DNA from: Bacillota bacterium
Lineage (GTDB): Bacteria; Bacillota; Clostridia; Lachnospirales; Lachnospiraceae
Direction: 5' to 3'
DNA: 64,000 nucleotides
Assembly (NCBI GenBank): GCA_023393095.1
Contig: JAEWMT010000052.1
Span: 1-64,000 of the forward strand
In this document: one piece after another, positions 34,686 to 44,403 of the stretch
Numbering within the stretch: the first letter of the stretch is position 1
Layout: the number at the start of each line of letters is the position of its first letter
Position numbers and translations under genes: made by a program
Notes under the pieces: generated by a model
What the model was told of the DNA's origin: nothing
The model's input: only the letters and a program-made list of their open reading frames with translations
The model's database searches: none

Positions 34686-35700
34686 GCTAAAAAACTATAA
34701 CGGTGCTACCATAAAAATAATGGAGGTATGCGGAACTCATACAGGGAGTATATTCAAAAATGGAATTAGAAGTCTATTATCTCCAAAAATCCAGCTAATA
34801 TCAGGACCGGGCTGTCCTGTCTGCGTTACCTCATCTGCCTATGTTGATAAGCTGGTGGATTATTCTTTAAGGGATCACCACTGTGTACTTACCTTTGGAG
34901 ATATGATGAAAGTCAAAGGAAGCAAACTATCACTTACAGGGGCGAAAGCTATGGGAGGAAGGGTTCAAATCCTCTATTCTCCCTTATCAGCGATACAGCT
35001 GGCGATGAAGGACAAGGATACACAGTTTATTTTTGCCGCGGTTGGATTTGAGACAACGACTCCGATTTATGCATTATTAATGAAAGAGATCATAAAGAAT
35101 GATATAACAAATCTGAAACTATTGACCTCAATTAAGACTACTATACCAGCTCTTCATTATATCTGTGAACATGAAGATAATATTGATGCCTTTCTATGTC
35201 CGGGACATGTCAGCGTGATTACGGGAAGTAAGGTATATCAAGAATTGGCGGTTCAATATCAGAAGCCATTTGTAATCGGTGGCTTTGAGGCAGAGCATAT
35301 TCTGGCTGCGATATATCAAATCGTATCTCAATTATCCCATCATCAGTCAGAGGTTAAGAATCTCTATGTCAGTGCTGTAACAGAGGAAGGAAATCAGAAG
35401 GCCACATCATTAATCAATACTTATTTCGAGAGTTCAGATGATGATTGGAGAGGGATTGGACGAATAGAAAATTCCGCTATGAGATTACGAGATGAATACC
35501 AAAATTATGATGCAGGAAGCTGCTTGGAAGAAAAGGAAGAAATAATGCCAAAGGGTTGTAGATGCACCGATGTTATTCTCGGTAGAATCAATCCGGTGGA
35601 TTGCCCGTTGTTTAAGAAAGTATGTACCCCTATGGATGCTGTCGGACCTTGTATGGTATCCTCCGAAGGAGCCTGCGGAATATGGTATAAGAATTTGTAA
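34657..35700 (+). CDS. hypD: Hydrogenase maturation protein HypD
   Basis: 347 residues. With HypC it assembles the iron-cyanide-CO unit. Motifs: EVCGTHTGSIFKNGIRSLL, SGPGCPVCVT, FGFETTTP-type VGFETTTPIYA, CPGHVSVITG, and the C-terminal [4Fe-4S] cysteines around GCRCTDVILG, DCPLF, CTPMDAVGPCMVSSEGACG. All expected cysteines are present. AGGAGG lies six bases before the start, within hypC. Confidence 0.96.
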   Translation: MKTLSQVKDELKNYNGATIKIMEVCGTHTGSIFKNGIRSLLSPKIQLISGPGCPVCVTSSAYVDKLVDYSLRDHHCVLTFGDMMKVKGSKLSLTGAKAMGGRVQILYSPLSAIQLAMKDKDTQFIFAAVGFETTTPIYALLMKEIIKNDITNLKLLTSIKTTIPALHYICEHEDNIDAFLCPGHVSVITGSKVYQELAVQYQKPFVIGGFEAEHILAAIYQIVSQLSHHQSEVKNLYVSAVTEEGNQKATSLINTYFESSDDDWRGIGRIENSAMRLRDEYQNYDAGSCLEEKEEIMPKGCRCTDVILGRINPVDCPLFKKVCTPMDAVGPCMVSSEGACGIWYKNL

Positions 35701-35738
35701 TAAAATTTCTGATTATTACTAAAATAGATTTCAGATAT

Positions 35739-35872
35739 TTAATAAGATTTATTTTAATAGTTAATAAGATACATTTCAGATAATTAATAAGATGCATTTT
35801 AGAGTTTAATAAAATAATTTCAGAATTTAATAAGATGTATTTCAGACATTTAATAAGATGTATATAAAACAT
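35739..35872. repeat. Six degenerate ~22-bp direct repeats between hypD and hypE
   Basis: TTAATAAGAT (or one-base variants) starts at 35739, 35761, 35784, 35806, 35827 and 35850, mostly followed by a degenerate ATTT-AGA-type tail. The spacing is 21-23 bases, about two DNA turns. Unlike CRISPR, there are no unique spacers. The array fills most of the 327-base gap before hypE. Confidence 0.7.
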
Positions 35873-36027
35873 TTACTACGAGAAGGTAAATTAACACTAG
35901 TTAATTCGACATATAACCATTTATAAAAAGTTTATTTTAAGTTGATATTAAAGGAGAAAATAATAAGCTTGTTTTTATTTCTTCTTAAGGTATTTTGATA
36001 ATTATTGATATAATATTGGAGGCAACC

Positions 36028-37005
36028 ATGAAAATTGATATGTCCTATGGAAGCGGCGGAAAACAGACAAGTAATCTGATCAATGATATTTTTCTGAAGC
36101 ATTTTAATAATAAAACCTTGAATAAGTTAGAGGACGCGGCAGTTCTTTCTGTTACAGGAAGAATCGCATATACGACGGACTCCTTCGTGGTTACACCACT
36201 TTTCTTTCAAGGAGGAGATATCGGAAAACTTGCGGTATGCGGAACGGTTAATGATCTATCTATGATGGGCGCAGTACCAAAGTATCTGACGGCCGGTTTT
36301 ATCATCGAAGAGGGTGCAGACCTTGAAGTAATCGAGAAAATTGTACATTCTATGGCAATGACTGCGAAGGAAGCGAAGGTTACGATTGTAGCGGGTGATA
36401 CCAAGGTAATCGAAGGTCACGGCGGGATTTATATCAATACCTCCGGAATCGGTGAGATTGTAAAAAGCGGTGTAAGCATTTCAAATTGCCATATCGGTGA
36501 CCGGATTATATTATCCGGTAATCTGGGAGAACATCATGCGGCAATTCTATCCCATAGAATGGGGATTGATAATGAAATATCCAGTGATTGTGCGCCGTTA
36601 AATTCCATCGTTACCAATCTTATCAAAGAGAATATTAACATCCGTTGTATGAGAGATGTGACACGTGGTGGACTTGCAACCGTTCTCAATGAAGCTGCGG
36701 AACAGTCCTCCTGTGCAATAGAATTAAGTGAGGAAGCAATTCCGGTTAGTAGGGAAGTCCGTGGTTTTTGTGAAATCTTAGGACTTGATCCTCTCTATAT
36801 GGCGAATGAGGGGAAAATGATTGTCGTTGTGCCGGAAAAGCAGGCGGACAAGGCACTTAAGGCAGTTCAGAAAACTAAATACGGTAAAAACGCTAAAATT
36901 ATCGGAGAAGTAATCGAAGGAAAAGGTGTAAGAATTCAAACAAGATTACAAGGTATTCGATCCGTTGATGTACTTTATGGTGAGGGATTACCTAGGATTT
37001 GTTAG
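36028..37005 (+). CDS. hypE: Hydrogenase maturation protein HypE
   Basis: 326 residues of the PurM/AIR-synthase fold. It accepts the carbamoyl group from HypF on its C-terminal cysteine and dehydrates it to cyanide with ATP. The MSYGSGGKQTSNLI start, EDAAVL, YTTDSFVVTPLFF, AGDTKV and DVTRGGLATVLNE are all family motifs. It ends in PRIC, so the essential terminal Cys is intact. The start is set by GGAGG seven bases upstream. It completes the hyp set (A, B, F, C, D, E). Confidence 0.96.
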   Translation: MKIDMSYGSGGKQTSNLINDIFLKHFNNKTLNKLEDAAVLSVTGRIAYTTDSFVVTPLFFQGGDIGKLAVCGTVNDLSMMGAVPKYLTAGFIIEEGADLEVIEKIVHSMAMTAKEAKVTIVAGDTKVIEGHGGIYINTSGIGEIVKSGVSISNCHIGDRIILSGNLGEHHAAILSHRMGIDNEISSDCAPLNSIVTNLIKENINIRCMRDVTRGGLATVLNEAAEQSSCAIELSEEAIPVSREVRGFCEILGLDPLYMANEGKMIVVVPEKQADKALKAVQKTKYGKNAKIIGEVIEGKGVRIQTRLQGIRSVDVLYGEGLPRIC

Positions 37006-37104
37006 ATCGAAGGGGTTTTTTGTCCGTTCAAAAAAGTTTGATCGAGAATTGATATAATGCATTCAGACAAAGTAAATATACGTTAATGATGAGGGAAAAT
37101 TACA

Positions 37105-38130
37105 ATGCAGAAAGAACAGAGTTATTATATGCCTGCGGAATGGGAAGAGCATGAAAGAACATTGATTGAGTGGCCGGTCAAAGAATCATTAGTATGGCCG
37201 GATAATTATAAAGAAGTGTGTCAGGGATATGCTGATGTAGCAAGAGCGATTTCTGAATTTGAAAAGGTTACGATGCTTGTCAATGAAAATTGTGTCGATG
37301 CCGCGAAGAAACTTTGCGGTGAGAAGGTGGAACTGCTTATCATTCCGCACAATGATGGCTGGTGTAGGGATAACGGCCCGACCTTTCTTTGGAATAAGGC
37401 AAAGCAGTTATCCGCAGTTAATTGGAAGTTTAATGCCTGGGGGGAAAGATTTCTTCCCTACGACCTGGATAATGAAGTAGCTCCCAAAGTGTTATCGCAT
37501 TTTAATATTCCTTATCGTAACGCAGATATTGTATTAGAAGGCGGCTCGATCCATGTGGATGGGGAAGGCACTTTGTTAACTACCGAGGAATGTTTGTTAA
37601 ATAAGAACCGCAATCCTCATCTGACAAGGGAAGAGATAGAAGAGGAAGTAAAACAATATACAGGTGTATCTAAGATAATCTGGTTAAAGAAAGGATTATT
37701 CGGTGATGAAACTGATGGTCATGTGGATAATGTAGCATGTTTTGCTAAACCCGGTGTAATACTAATCCAGACCAGTTCTGATCCAAAAGATGAAAATTAT
37801 GAAAGATCTAGAGAAAACCTTGAAATTCTTAATCGTATAACAGATGCCTGCGACAGAAAGTTGGAGATTATCCAAATTCCTCAGCCTCCGGCAAGATTTT
37901 ATGAGGACATTCGATTGACTTTAAGTTATCTTAATTTTTATATGGTAAATCAGGGTATCATACTTCCGGTATTCGGCGGTGATGCCAAAGAAACGGATCA
38001 AAGAGCAAAGGATATACTCCAAATGGTATTTCCAAAACGGAGGATTGTAACCGTGGATGGGATGCCGTTGATTAAAGAAGGTGGCAATATTCACTGCATT
38101 ACCCAACAGATGCCTGCGGGGATAAGATAA
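37105..38130 (+). CDS. aguA: Agmatine deiminase
   Basis: 341 residues of the peptidyl-arginine-deiminase-like guanidino-modifying fold. It hydrolyses agmatine to N-carbamoylputrescine and ammonia. The active-site segments include NDGWCRDNGPTF, LEGGSIHVDGEGTLLTTEECLLN, DETDGHVDNVACF and the catalytic cysteine in GGNIHCITQQMP. GAGGG precedes the start. The next gene encodes the enzyme for the following step, giving an arginine-to-putrescine route by way of agmatine; no arginine decarboxylase gene is in the window. Confidence 0.95.
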   Translation: MQKEQSYYMPAEWEEHERTLIEWPVKESLVWPDNYKEVCQGYADVARAISEFEKVTMLVNENCVDAAKKLCGEKVELLIIPHNDGWCRDNGPTFLWNKAKQLSAVNWKFNAWGERFLPYDLDNEVAPKVLSHFNIPYRNADIVLEGGSIHVDGEGTLLTTEECLLNKNRNPHLTREEIEEEVKQYTGVSKIIWLKKGLFGDETDGHVDNVACFAKPGVILIQTSSDPKDENYERSRENLEILNRITDACDRKLEIIQIPQPPARFYEDIRLTLSYLNFYMVNQGIILPVFGGDAKETDQRAKDILQMVFPKRRIVTVDGMPLIKEGGNIHCITQQMPAGIR

Positions 38131-38249
38131 TACAATACTGGTTAATAATAGATTTTAAGAAACTGTTTTATCATACAGTTAGATTACACCATAAATCAAA
38201 GTGGCTTAGAGTATTCAAATATAGATAGATTGGTAGAATGGAGATAAGA

Positions 38250-39122
38250 ATGAGATTAGTAAAAGTAGCAGCAACTCAGATGAGCTGCACAGATCAAATA
38301 GAAGAAAATATTCAAAAAGCAGAACGTCTGGTGAGGCAGGCTGCTGCACAGGGAGCACAAATAATTCTCATCCAGGAGCTTTTTGAGACCTTGTATTTCT
38401 GTCAGAAGGAAAAGCCCGAATATTATAATTATGCTACTAATGTGGATGAGAATAAGGCAATCGGTCATTTTAAGAAGATTGCAAAGGAATTAGGTGTAGT
38501 GCTTCCGATCAGCTTTTATGAAAAGAAGAATAATGCCAGATACAATGCCCTTGCCGTGATAGATGCGGACGGGGAAGTGCTTGGAGTTTATCGTAAAAGC
38601 CATATACCGGACGGACCCGGTTATGAGGAAAAATATTATTTTAATCCCGGGGATACCGGCTTTAAAGTTTGGAATACGAAATACGGAAAAATCGGTGTGG
38701 GTATTTGCTGGGATCAGTGGTATCCTGAGGCAGCCAGATGCATGGCTCTTATGGGCGCTGAAATTCTTTTCTATCCTACCGCAATCGGTTCGGAACCGGA
38801 GAGCCCGGAGGTGGATTCCAGAGATCACTGGCAGCGCTGCATGATCGGCCATTCAGCCTGCAATTTAGTACCGGTAGTTGCTTCCAACCGTATTGGAAGT
38901 GAAGAAATAGAAGATTCTATGATAAAGTTTTACGGCTCATCCTTTATTACAAACGCAACAGGGGAAAAAGTGGCAGAAGCCGGTAGAATAGAGGAAGCCG
39001 TACTTGTTGCTGAATTTGATCTTGATGCAATCGCTGAACAGAGAATAGAATGGGGCATTTTTAGGGATCGCAGGCCGGATCTTTATCAGGCTATTCTTAC
39101 CTATGATGGTGAGGTGAAATAG
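38250..39122 (+). CDS. aguB: N-carbamoylputrescine amidase
   Basis: 290 residues of the nitrilase/carbon-nitrogen hydrolase family, releasing putrescine, CO2 and ammonia. The Glu-Lys-Cys triad is visible in IQELFETLYF, YRKSHIPDGPGY and VGICWDQWYPE. MEGAEILFYPTAIGSEP-type segments (here LMGAEILFYPTAIGSEP) are strongly characteristic. The start MRLVKVAATQ is preferred because GGAG precedes it; the ATG four codons earlier is not well placed. It lies 119 bases after aguA. Confidence 0.95.
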   Translation: MRLVKVAATQMSCTDQIEENIQKAERLVRQAAAQGAQIILIQELFETLYFCQKEKPEYYNYATNVDENKAIGHFKKIAKELGVVLPISFYEKKNNARYNALAVIDADGEVLGVYRKSHIPDGPGYEEKYYFNPGDTGFKVWNTKYGKIGVGICWDQWYPEAARCMALMGAEILFYPTAIGSEPESPEVDSRDHWQRCMIGHSACNLVPVVASNRIGSEEIEDSMIKFYGSSFITNATGEKVAEAGRIEEAVLVAEFDLDAIAEQRIEWGIFRDRRPDLYQAILTYDGEVK

Positions 39123-39195
39123 CGGGAGATAAGGCGTCTTTCCCCAATATAATGATAAACATGATACACCGAAAGTAATTCCTTAAAAGAAATCA

Positions 39196-39258
39196 TTGAC
39201 AAATATGTAATAAATAGCATATACTTATTAAAGATACTTTCAAAAGTATCTTTAATAA
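39196..39258 (+). promoter_or_regulatory. ROK-gene promoter with a 34-bp perfect palindrome
   Basis: TTGACA (39196) and TATACT (39220) are 18 bases apart. Starting on the last base of the -10 box, TTATTAAAGATACTTT (39225-39240), then CA, then its exact inverse (39243-39258) fills the transcription start region up to the ribosome site. As DNA it is a strong operator candidate; as RNA it would be a 16-bp hairpin next to the GGGGAG ribosome site. Confidence 0.7.
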
Positions 39259-39269
39259 GGGGAGTAGAC

Positions 39270-40214
39270 ATGAAATTAGAAAATACAGCTCATTTTAATC
39301 AAATTCGAGAGCAGAATAGAAAAATCATAAGAAATCTAATAGGGAAAATACCAGGGGTTGGGAAAACGGAGCTTGCAGATTTATCAGGACTTACCTTTCC
39401 TACCGTATCCAGTGTATTAAAGGATTTGGTAGCTTCAGGAGAAGTGATTGAATTGGATGGTATTTCTAAGGGAGGGAGACCAGGGGCTATATTTGAACTA
39501 AATGAGAGCTACCAATATATTATTTGTGCTTATATAGCAGATATGGTTCTACATATTAAAATATTCGATGCTTGCGGAAAACAATGTGAAGAACTGCAAA
39601 AATCATTATTTTCTTCAATAGAACCCATGCAATTCATTGATATATTTAAAGAGATAAAAGAAAAATATAGAAAGATTTCTGTGATATCATTAGGGATTCC
39701 GGGTGTAGTATTAGATGGAGTCATTAAGCATCTACCAGGAATACCAACCTTGGAAGAAGTTGACTTAAAGAAATATCTTGAAGAAGCTTTAGACGTAACT
39801 ATATTTATAGAAAATGATACGAATACCATAGTTCTCGCTGAAAAAAACAAATACAAAGATATCGCACATATAATTATAAATCATTGTGGCATAGGTACCG
39901 GAATATTGTTAAATGGACAATTAATTCGGGGAGCACATGGATGTGCAGGAGAAATAGAATATATTTGTGATGAGAAAGCAGAAAGCTTAGAAGTTTTAAC
40001 TCAGGCAATAACTGCAATTACTTGTGTAATAGACATAGCAGACATTTCAATTTCGGGAATTACTTTAGACGAATCTATGTTAAATAATTTAAGAGAAAAA
40101 TTAATGAAGCGTTTACCGCATGATAGAATTCCAGAAATTCATGTTATTTCATCTAATGATCTTTATTATCAAGGACTTTATAATATAGCATTTGAATACT
40201 GTAAAAGTTGTTAA
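39270..40214 (+). CDS. ROK-family (NagC/XylR-like) transcriptional regulator
   Basis: 314 residues: an N-terminal winged HTH (NRKIIRNLIGKIPGVGKTELADLSGLTFPTVSSVLKDLVASGEV, with wing KGGRPGAIFEL) and a ROK sugar-kinase-like domain including SLGIPGVVLDGVIKHLPGIP, FIENDTNTIVLAE and GIGTGILLNGQLIRGAHGCAGEIEYI. It is shorter than the usual 380-400 residues, and the C-x-C-G-x2-G-C zinc motif is absent, so sugar sensing may be altered. It probably controls itself and the MATE gene downstream. Confidence 0.85.
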   Translation: MKLENTAHFNQIREQNRKIIRNLIGKIPGVGKTELADLSGLTFPTVSSVLKDLVASGEVIELDGISKGGRPGAIFELNESYQYIICAYIADMVLHIKIFDACGKQCEELQKSLFSSIEPMQFIDIFKEIKEKYRKISVISLGIPGVVLDGVIKHLPGIPTLEEVDLKKYLEEALDVTIFIENDTNTIVLAEKNKYKDIAHIIINHCGIGTGILLNGQLIRGAHGCAGEIEYICDEKAESLEVLTQAITAITCVIDIADISISGITLDESMLNNLREKLMKRLPHDRIPEIHVISSNDLYYQGLYNIAFEYCKSC

Positions 40215-40398
40215 ATGGCAGTAGTTCCACCTACGATGATGCGAGGTGTTTTTGTGAGTGAAGCGAAGCTACGATCACAGAAATCCCGAGGCATACATGA
40301 ACGATATTATGCAGTATACATAATTTCTGTGTATTATTTGTTGTAGTTTAGCCATAAGGAAGAACTGTAACGTTAAGTGAATGGGAGAATAGACAATT

Positions 40399-41763
40399 AT
40401 GAGAATACTAACGAATAAGTATAAAAATATATTGTTAAGAATAGTTACAATAGCATTACCAATGGTAATTCAGGGAATTGTATTTCAGATTCAATCACTA
40501 ACAGATAAAGCTTTTTTGGGAAATTTGGATACAAAGTATATTTCAGCTTTAGGCGCTGCCCAATTTCCATTTTATATGACATTGGATAGCATTTTTGCAT
40601 TATGTACAGGAGTTGTCATTATAGTTTCACAGTTATTTGGTTCAAATAAGAAAAATAATATAAATAAATATGTAAAAAGCGTGATGTTTTTTAATTCACT
40701 TATTTCTATCTTTCTTTTTATAATATGGTTTTGCTTCCCGAAGCAAATATTTCATTTACTTGCTGTAGATGAAAATATTATTCAATATTGTATTCATTAT
40801 GTAAGAATAAGTTCCATATACTTTTTCTTTTTAGGAGTAGATTCTTCACTTCAAGCTATGCTTCAGGGCTTGGGGAATACAAGACCGATTATGATCTCTG
40901 GAATTATTAAGGTAGTACTCAATGTATTTATCTCATGGGTATTAATTTTTGGTCATTTTGGATTTCCGGCTATGTATGTTGAAGGTGCTGCAATCGGTGG
41001 CTTGTTAGCTAATATCCTTTCAAGTTTATTCATGATTTTCTACTGCTTTTATATTAAAAAGAGAGAGTATCAGCTCCATTTAGACAAATCTCAATGGATG
41101 AATGTTGAGTGTTATAAAAAAGTATTTCAATTAGGACTTCCAACCGGAATGGAATACTTCTTATGGAATGCATCAAATTTAGTTTTAATCAGAGCACTAA
41201 ATAGCTTTAGTGAGCTTGCTACTGCGATATACACCATTACCTTTGGAATTGAAATTGTAGTATTTGCAATATTTAATGGAACATCGAAAGCTTCCATGAC
41301 ACTTATGGGACAAAGGATAGGAAATAGAGATGTAAAACATGCGAATCAGATTCTTAATATCTGTATGATTTTAAATTTATTGATTGTATCGACAGCAATT
41401 ATTATATTTATTCTATGTCCGGAGCAAATATTAAGTATATTTACCAAGAATCCTGATACGATTAAGCAGACGATACCTTACTTGATTTTCACAGCATTCA
41501 TTATGCTTCCTAAATCAATGAATGTTGTTATAGGTAATGGGATTAGGGCGTATGGTGATACTAAGTGGATGCTTAATTCCCAGATACTCGGATCTACATT
41601 TATTGTTCTTTGTTCTTTTGTATTGATCAATGTATTTAAACTACATATTACTGCAATATATGTAACAATATTTATGGATGAAACTATTCGGGCGATCATA
41701 AATTATTGCCATTTCTTAAATAAATATAAAAATATCCAGCTGATTGATGAATTAACCTATTAA
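40399..41763 (+). CDS. MATE-family multidrug/organic cation exporter
   Basis: 454 residues with twelve hydrophobic segments in two similar halves. MATE signatures are IALPMVIQGIVFQIQSLTDKAFLGNL, GLGNTRPIMISGIIKVVLNVFISWVLIFG and, in the second half, NGIRAYGDTKWMLNSQILGS. Such proteins export cationic drugs or metabolites using Na+ or H+ gradients; the substrate is unknown. The ribosome site is GGGAG. It follows the ROK regulator by 184 bases, so it is likely but not certainly its target. Confidence 0.9.
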   Translation: MRILTNKYKNILLRIVTIALPMVIQGIVFQIQSLTDKAFLGNLDTKYISALGAAQFPFYMTLDSIFALCTGVVIIVSQLFGSNKKNNINKYVKSVMFFNSLISIFLFIIWFCFPKQIFHLLAVDENIIQYCIHYVRISSIYFFFLGVDSSLQAMLQGLGNTRPIMISGIIKVVLNVFISWVLIFGHFGFPAMYVEGAAIGGLLANILSSLFMIFYCFYIKKREYQLHLDKSQWMNVECYKKVFQLGLPTGMEYFLWNASNLVLIRALNSFSELATAIYTITFGIEIVVFAIFNGTSKASMTLMGQRIGNRDVKHANQILNICMILNLLIVSTAIIIFILCPEQILSIFTKNPDTIKQTIPYLIFTAFIMLPKSMNVVIGNGIRAYGDTKWMLNSQILGSTFIVLCSFVLINVFKLHITAIYVTIFMDETIRAIINYCHFLNKYKNIQLIDELTY

Positions 41764-41958
41764 AATCGTGTTTATCATTTGGTCTTATGCACGACTAAAT
41801 GAGGAACAGAAATAGGCAGTAACAAAAACCAAGGGTAATATACAATGTAACTTTTAAATTCGTTAAATTATTCAGGAATTTTGAAATATTAATTGTTGAT
41901 ACTGGATTTTAGTGGTAAAATATAGCAGTATTTAAATTAAAATAAGAGGTGTAATAAT

Positions 41959-43002
41959 ATGAAAAAATTACTTTTGTACTCATTGGCTTTGTTAATATTT
42001 GTTTTTCAATTCAGTTCAATGGCGGTTACAAAGACAGCTTCCGCTGAAACAGTATCCGATGATTCAAATGTCAAAGTTAAAAATGGTACGATTAATTTGG
42101 AAAAAGGAACTGCTACCTACGTAAAACCATATGATACTTCGGGTGAAACTTATGAAATTAGATTAAGCAGAAATACGAATTCGAAATATAGTACCTTGAT
42201 AAAAGAAGTTCAGGATCATTTCGGTGCAGCAGTCTTATATCCTGATGCCTACGTACCAACCTTCATTAAAGCTTATCTTACCAGTTATGATACCTTTAAT
42301 TCTTCGGATAATGTTAAATTTCTTGTGGGTTTAGCGGACAAATATAAACTCTGTAGTGAGAGTGATACGGATAAGAAAAAGAAAAGGACAGTACTGGCGA
42401 TCTATTATGGTTTATATAATGATAAGGATGGAATCGTAAACTATAAAAACAGTGGTGCAATTCCTCGTAAAGAATTCTATGCTCTTTTATGTAAAGCTAA
42501 CAGTACACTAGATGATTGGGATGAAAGGGACATCAACACTTCGTCATCAAATGATGTAGGCGTAGCTTATCGTAGATATTCATCCTATATCTTAGGCAAC
42601 GGGAAAGGAATCACGAATAAATTTGTCAGCGGTAATATTTCAAGATTTGAGGCAGATCTTATTATTGCCAGTGAATTTTATACGGAAGAGGATGAGGAAC
42701 TGATATACGTATCAAGGGGTGATTCCATACAGAAATACTGTAAAGACATAAAAAAGAGTCAGATACTTTCTTATGATCAGTTTTTTAAAAAATTTCCGAA
42801 AGCAAAAAATAGTATTTCAGAATTTTACAATGCCTGTGTGAATAATAAAGTAATCCCAAGCTTTGATCATAATTACCTGTTATCGGCTTATCATCATAAT
42901 ATTCTTATAACTGATAGCAAGGGAAATTTTAATCTTTTTAAGACCATTAATTATGATCAGGCTTTAAGCTATATTATGACTTGCGCAATGAATCCGCTTT
43001 AA
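41959..43002 (+). CDS. Secreted protein with SLH-like segments, function unknown
   Basis: 347 residues with a clear signal peptide (LLLYSLALLIFVFQFSSMAV, cleavage near ASAET). PRKEFYALLCKA and ISRFEADLIIASEFY resemble the conserved part of SLH (S-layer homology) repeats, hinting at cell-wall attachment, but the repeats are degenerate and I do not make a firm call. No enzyme motif is visible. The ribosome site is GAGGTG. It is probably a single-gene unit; a palindromic element follows its stop. Confidence 0.65.
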   Translation: MKKLLLYSLALLIFVFQFSSMAVTKTASAETVSDDSNVKVKNGTINLEKGTATYVKPYDTSGETYEIRLSRNTNSKYSTLIKEVQDHFGAAVLYPDAYVPTFIKAYLTSYDTFNSSDNVKFLVGLADKYKLCSESDTDKKKKRTVLAIYYGLYNDKDGIVNYKNSGAIPRKEFYALLCKANSTLDDWDERDINTSSSNDVGVAYRRYSSYILGNGKGITNKFVSGNISRFEADLIIASEFYTEEDEELIYVSRGDSIQKYCKDIKKSQILSYDQFFKKFPKAKNSISEFYNACVNNKVIPSFDHNYLLSAYHHNILITDSKGNFNLFKTINYDQALSYIMTCAMNPL

Positions 43003-43045
43003 GAAGATCCGATAGTTATATTAAATTGTATAAGATATTTATTAT

Positions 43046-43144
43046 ATAAGGGACTCCGAACAATCACTATACACAGGTTGGCAGATAAATCTGAAATATC
43101 GCTTCCAATCGATGTATTCTGGGGATTATACGGAGTCCCTTATC
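43046..43144. repeat. 99-bp palindromic element, divergent core of the 1401/47481 family
   Basis: ATAAGGGACTCCG is exactly inverted at the other end as CGGAGTCCCTTAT. Inside, CTTCCAATC...GGGGATTATACGG parallels the right arm of the element at 1401 (CTTCCAATC...GGAGATTATGTCGG). The outer GGCTGTCGCA ends are missing. Lying between two converging genes, it could also act as a bidirectional terminator. Confidence 0.6.
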
Positions 43145-43178
43145 TCATATTTATCTGACCTGTTGTAATGTTTTAGGT

Positions 43179-44330
43179 TTATTTCATATATCTGCCTAGG
43201 CGTGTTTCAAAATCCTCCACAGAGACGCCAATATTATCAAATACTTCCTTAGCTACGGGTTCAAATTCTCCTCCTAATGCTTTCCATGCATATGCCTGTG
43301 CAATATGAATGCAGGAAACCAGTTCTAGGTGAATAATATTGTGAGATAACGGTCTATGGTGATATAAGGCTGCCTCATAAATTGGGAAGGGTAAATCCCA
43401 CTGATCCAGAAAATGAGCTCCCAACTCCTGATGGAGTAATTCATCTTTACCGTGCTCCAGCATGGCATATTCATTCAGGGTAGGAACAGATTGATCTACT
43501 TTCTCTTTATCATCAGAGTTGTTTGAAAGAATAATTAATCCAATGTTATGCATTAATCCTGCAAACATGGCTGATTCCACTGGCTGTTTATGAAGAAAGG
43601 CCTCAAAAAGAAACAGGAATATTCGGTTAGTATAATAGGCATGCTTACACAGGATATGCGGTTCATCGGTTTCAATGAGTTTTAGTGTTTTAACAACACA
43701 GGCAAACCTCATAAAGCTTTTTAGATTATGAAGACCGATATAGATAGCGGCTTGTCTAACCTTATCGGGCATCACTCCAAACACTGCGGATTTGGCTACC
43801 TGAAGCAATAATTTTGATATTTCAGAATCTTCTTCAATCTTACCGATCAAAGCTTCCATATCTTCATCCTCAATATCTGTAATCATATTCTTGCAATTTT
43901 CCGATACGTTAGAAGCACAATGTATTTTCTCCAATTTTTCATTCAGCTTCAAAGTATCAAGCTCATATTCGTCTGCAAAAAGACGATTAATATTGTTTAG
44001 AAAATCATTATTGTTCCATGGTTTAAATACATACAGCTTTGCAACATTATGAAGGAGAGCGCGAAACATCGGCTTCTCGTCGGCATATCCGCTTAGTATG
44101 ATACGAATGATTTTTGGATATTTTTCTTTTACATCATTTAATAATTTATAACCATCAAGCTCTGGCATACGCATGTCACTGATAATCATGTCAATATTGC
44201 CTTTTTCAAGAAGGCTCATGACATCCGTACTATTTTCAGTGGAGATAATTTCATAATCTGTATCTAAAAACATTCTTTGCAGGGCATTTAAAATCTGAAC
44301 TTCATCATCAACAATCAAAATCTTTTTCAT
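43179..44330 (-). CDS. Response regulator with HDOD output domain
   Basis: 383 residues. The N-terminal receiver has the acidic pocket DDE, phospho-Asp in IISDMRMPELDG, and conserved Lys in YVFKPW. The C-terminal ~200 residues match HDOD (ESAMFAGLMHNIGLIILS, YEAALYHHRPL), a degenerate HD fold without nucleotide hydrolase activity in known members, often involved in signalling. It lies 73 bases after the hybrid kinase gene and is probably its phosphorylation partner. Confidence 0.88.
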   Translation of the reverse strand: MKKILIVDDEVQILNALQRMFLDTDYEIISTENSTDVMSLLEKGNIDMIISDMRMPELDGYKLLNDVKEKYPKIIRIILSGYADEKPMFRALLHNVAKLYVFKPWNNNDFLNNINRLFADEYELDTLKLNEKLEKIHCASNVSENCKNMITDIEDEDMEALIGKIEEDSEISKLLLQVAKSAVFGVMPDKVRQAAIYIGLHNLKSFMRFACVVKTLKLIETDEPHILCKHAYYTNRIFLFLFEAFLHKQPVESAMFAGLMHNIGLIILSNNSDDKEKVDQSVPTLNEYAMLEHGKDELLHQELGAHFLDQWDLPFPIYEAALYHHRPLSHNIIHLELVSCIHIAQAYAWKALGGEFEPVAKEVFDNIGVSVEDFETRLGRYMK

Positions 44331-44403
44331 ATCCTCATCATCCTTTCATTTTCTATACATTTATCTGGGGAGGTGCAAACAAAGGAATTTAGTCATAAAA
44401 CAA

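Noticed and set aside
35739..35872. A CRISPR array
   Set aside because: The units are degenerate and contiguous, without unique spacers of constant length, and no cas gene is near.
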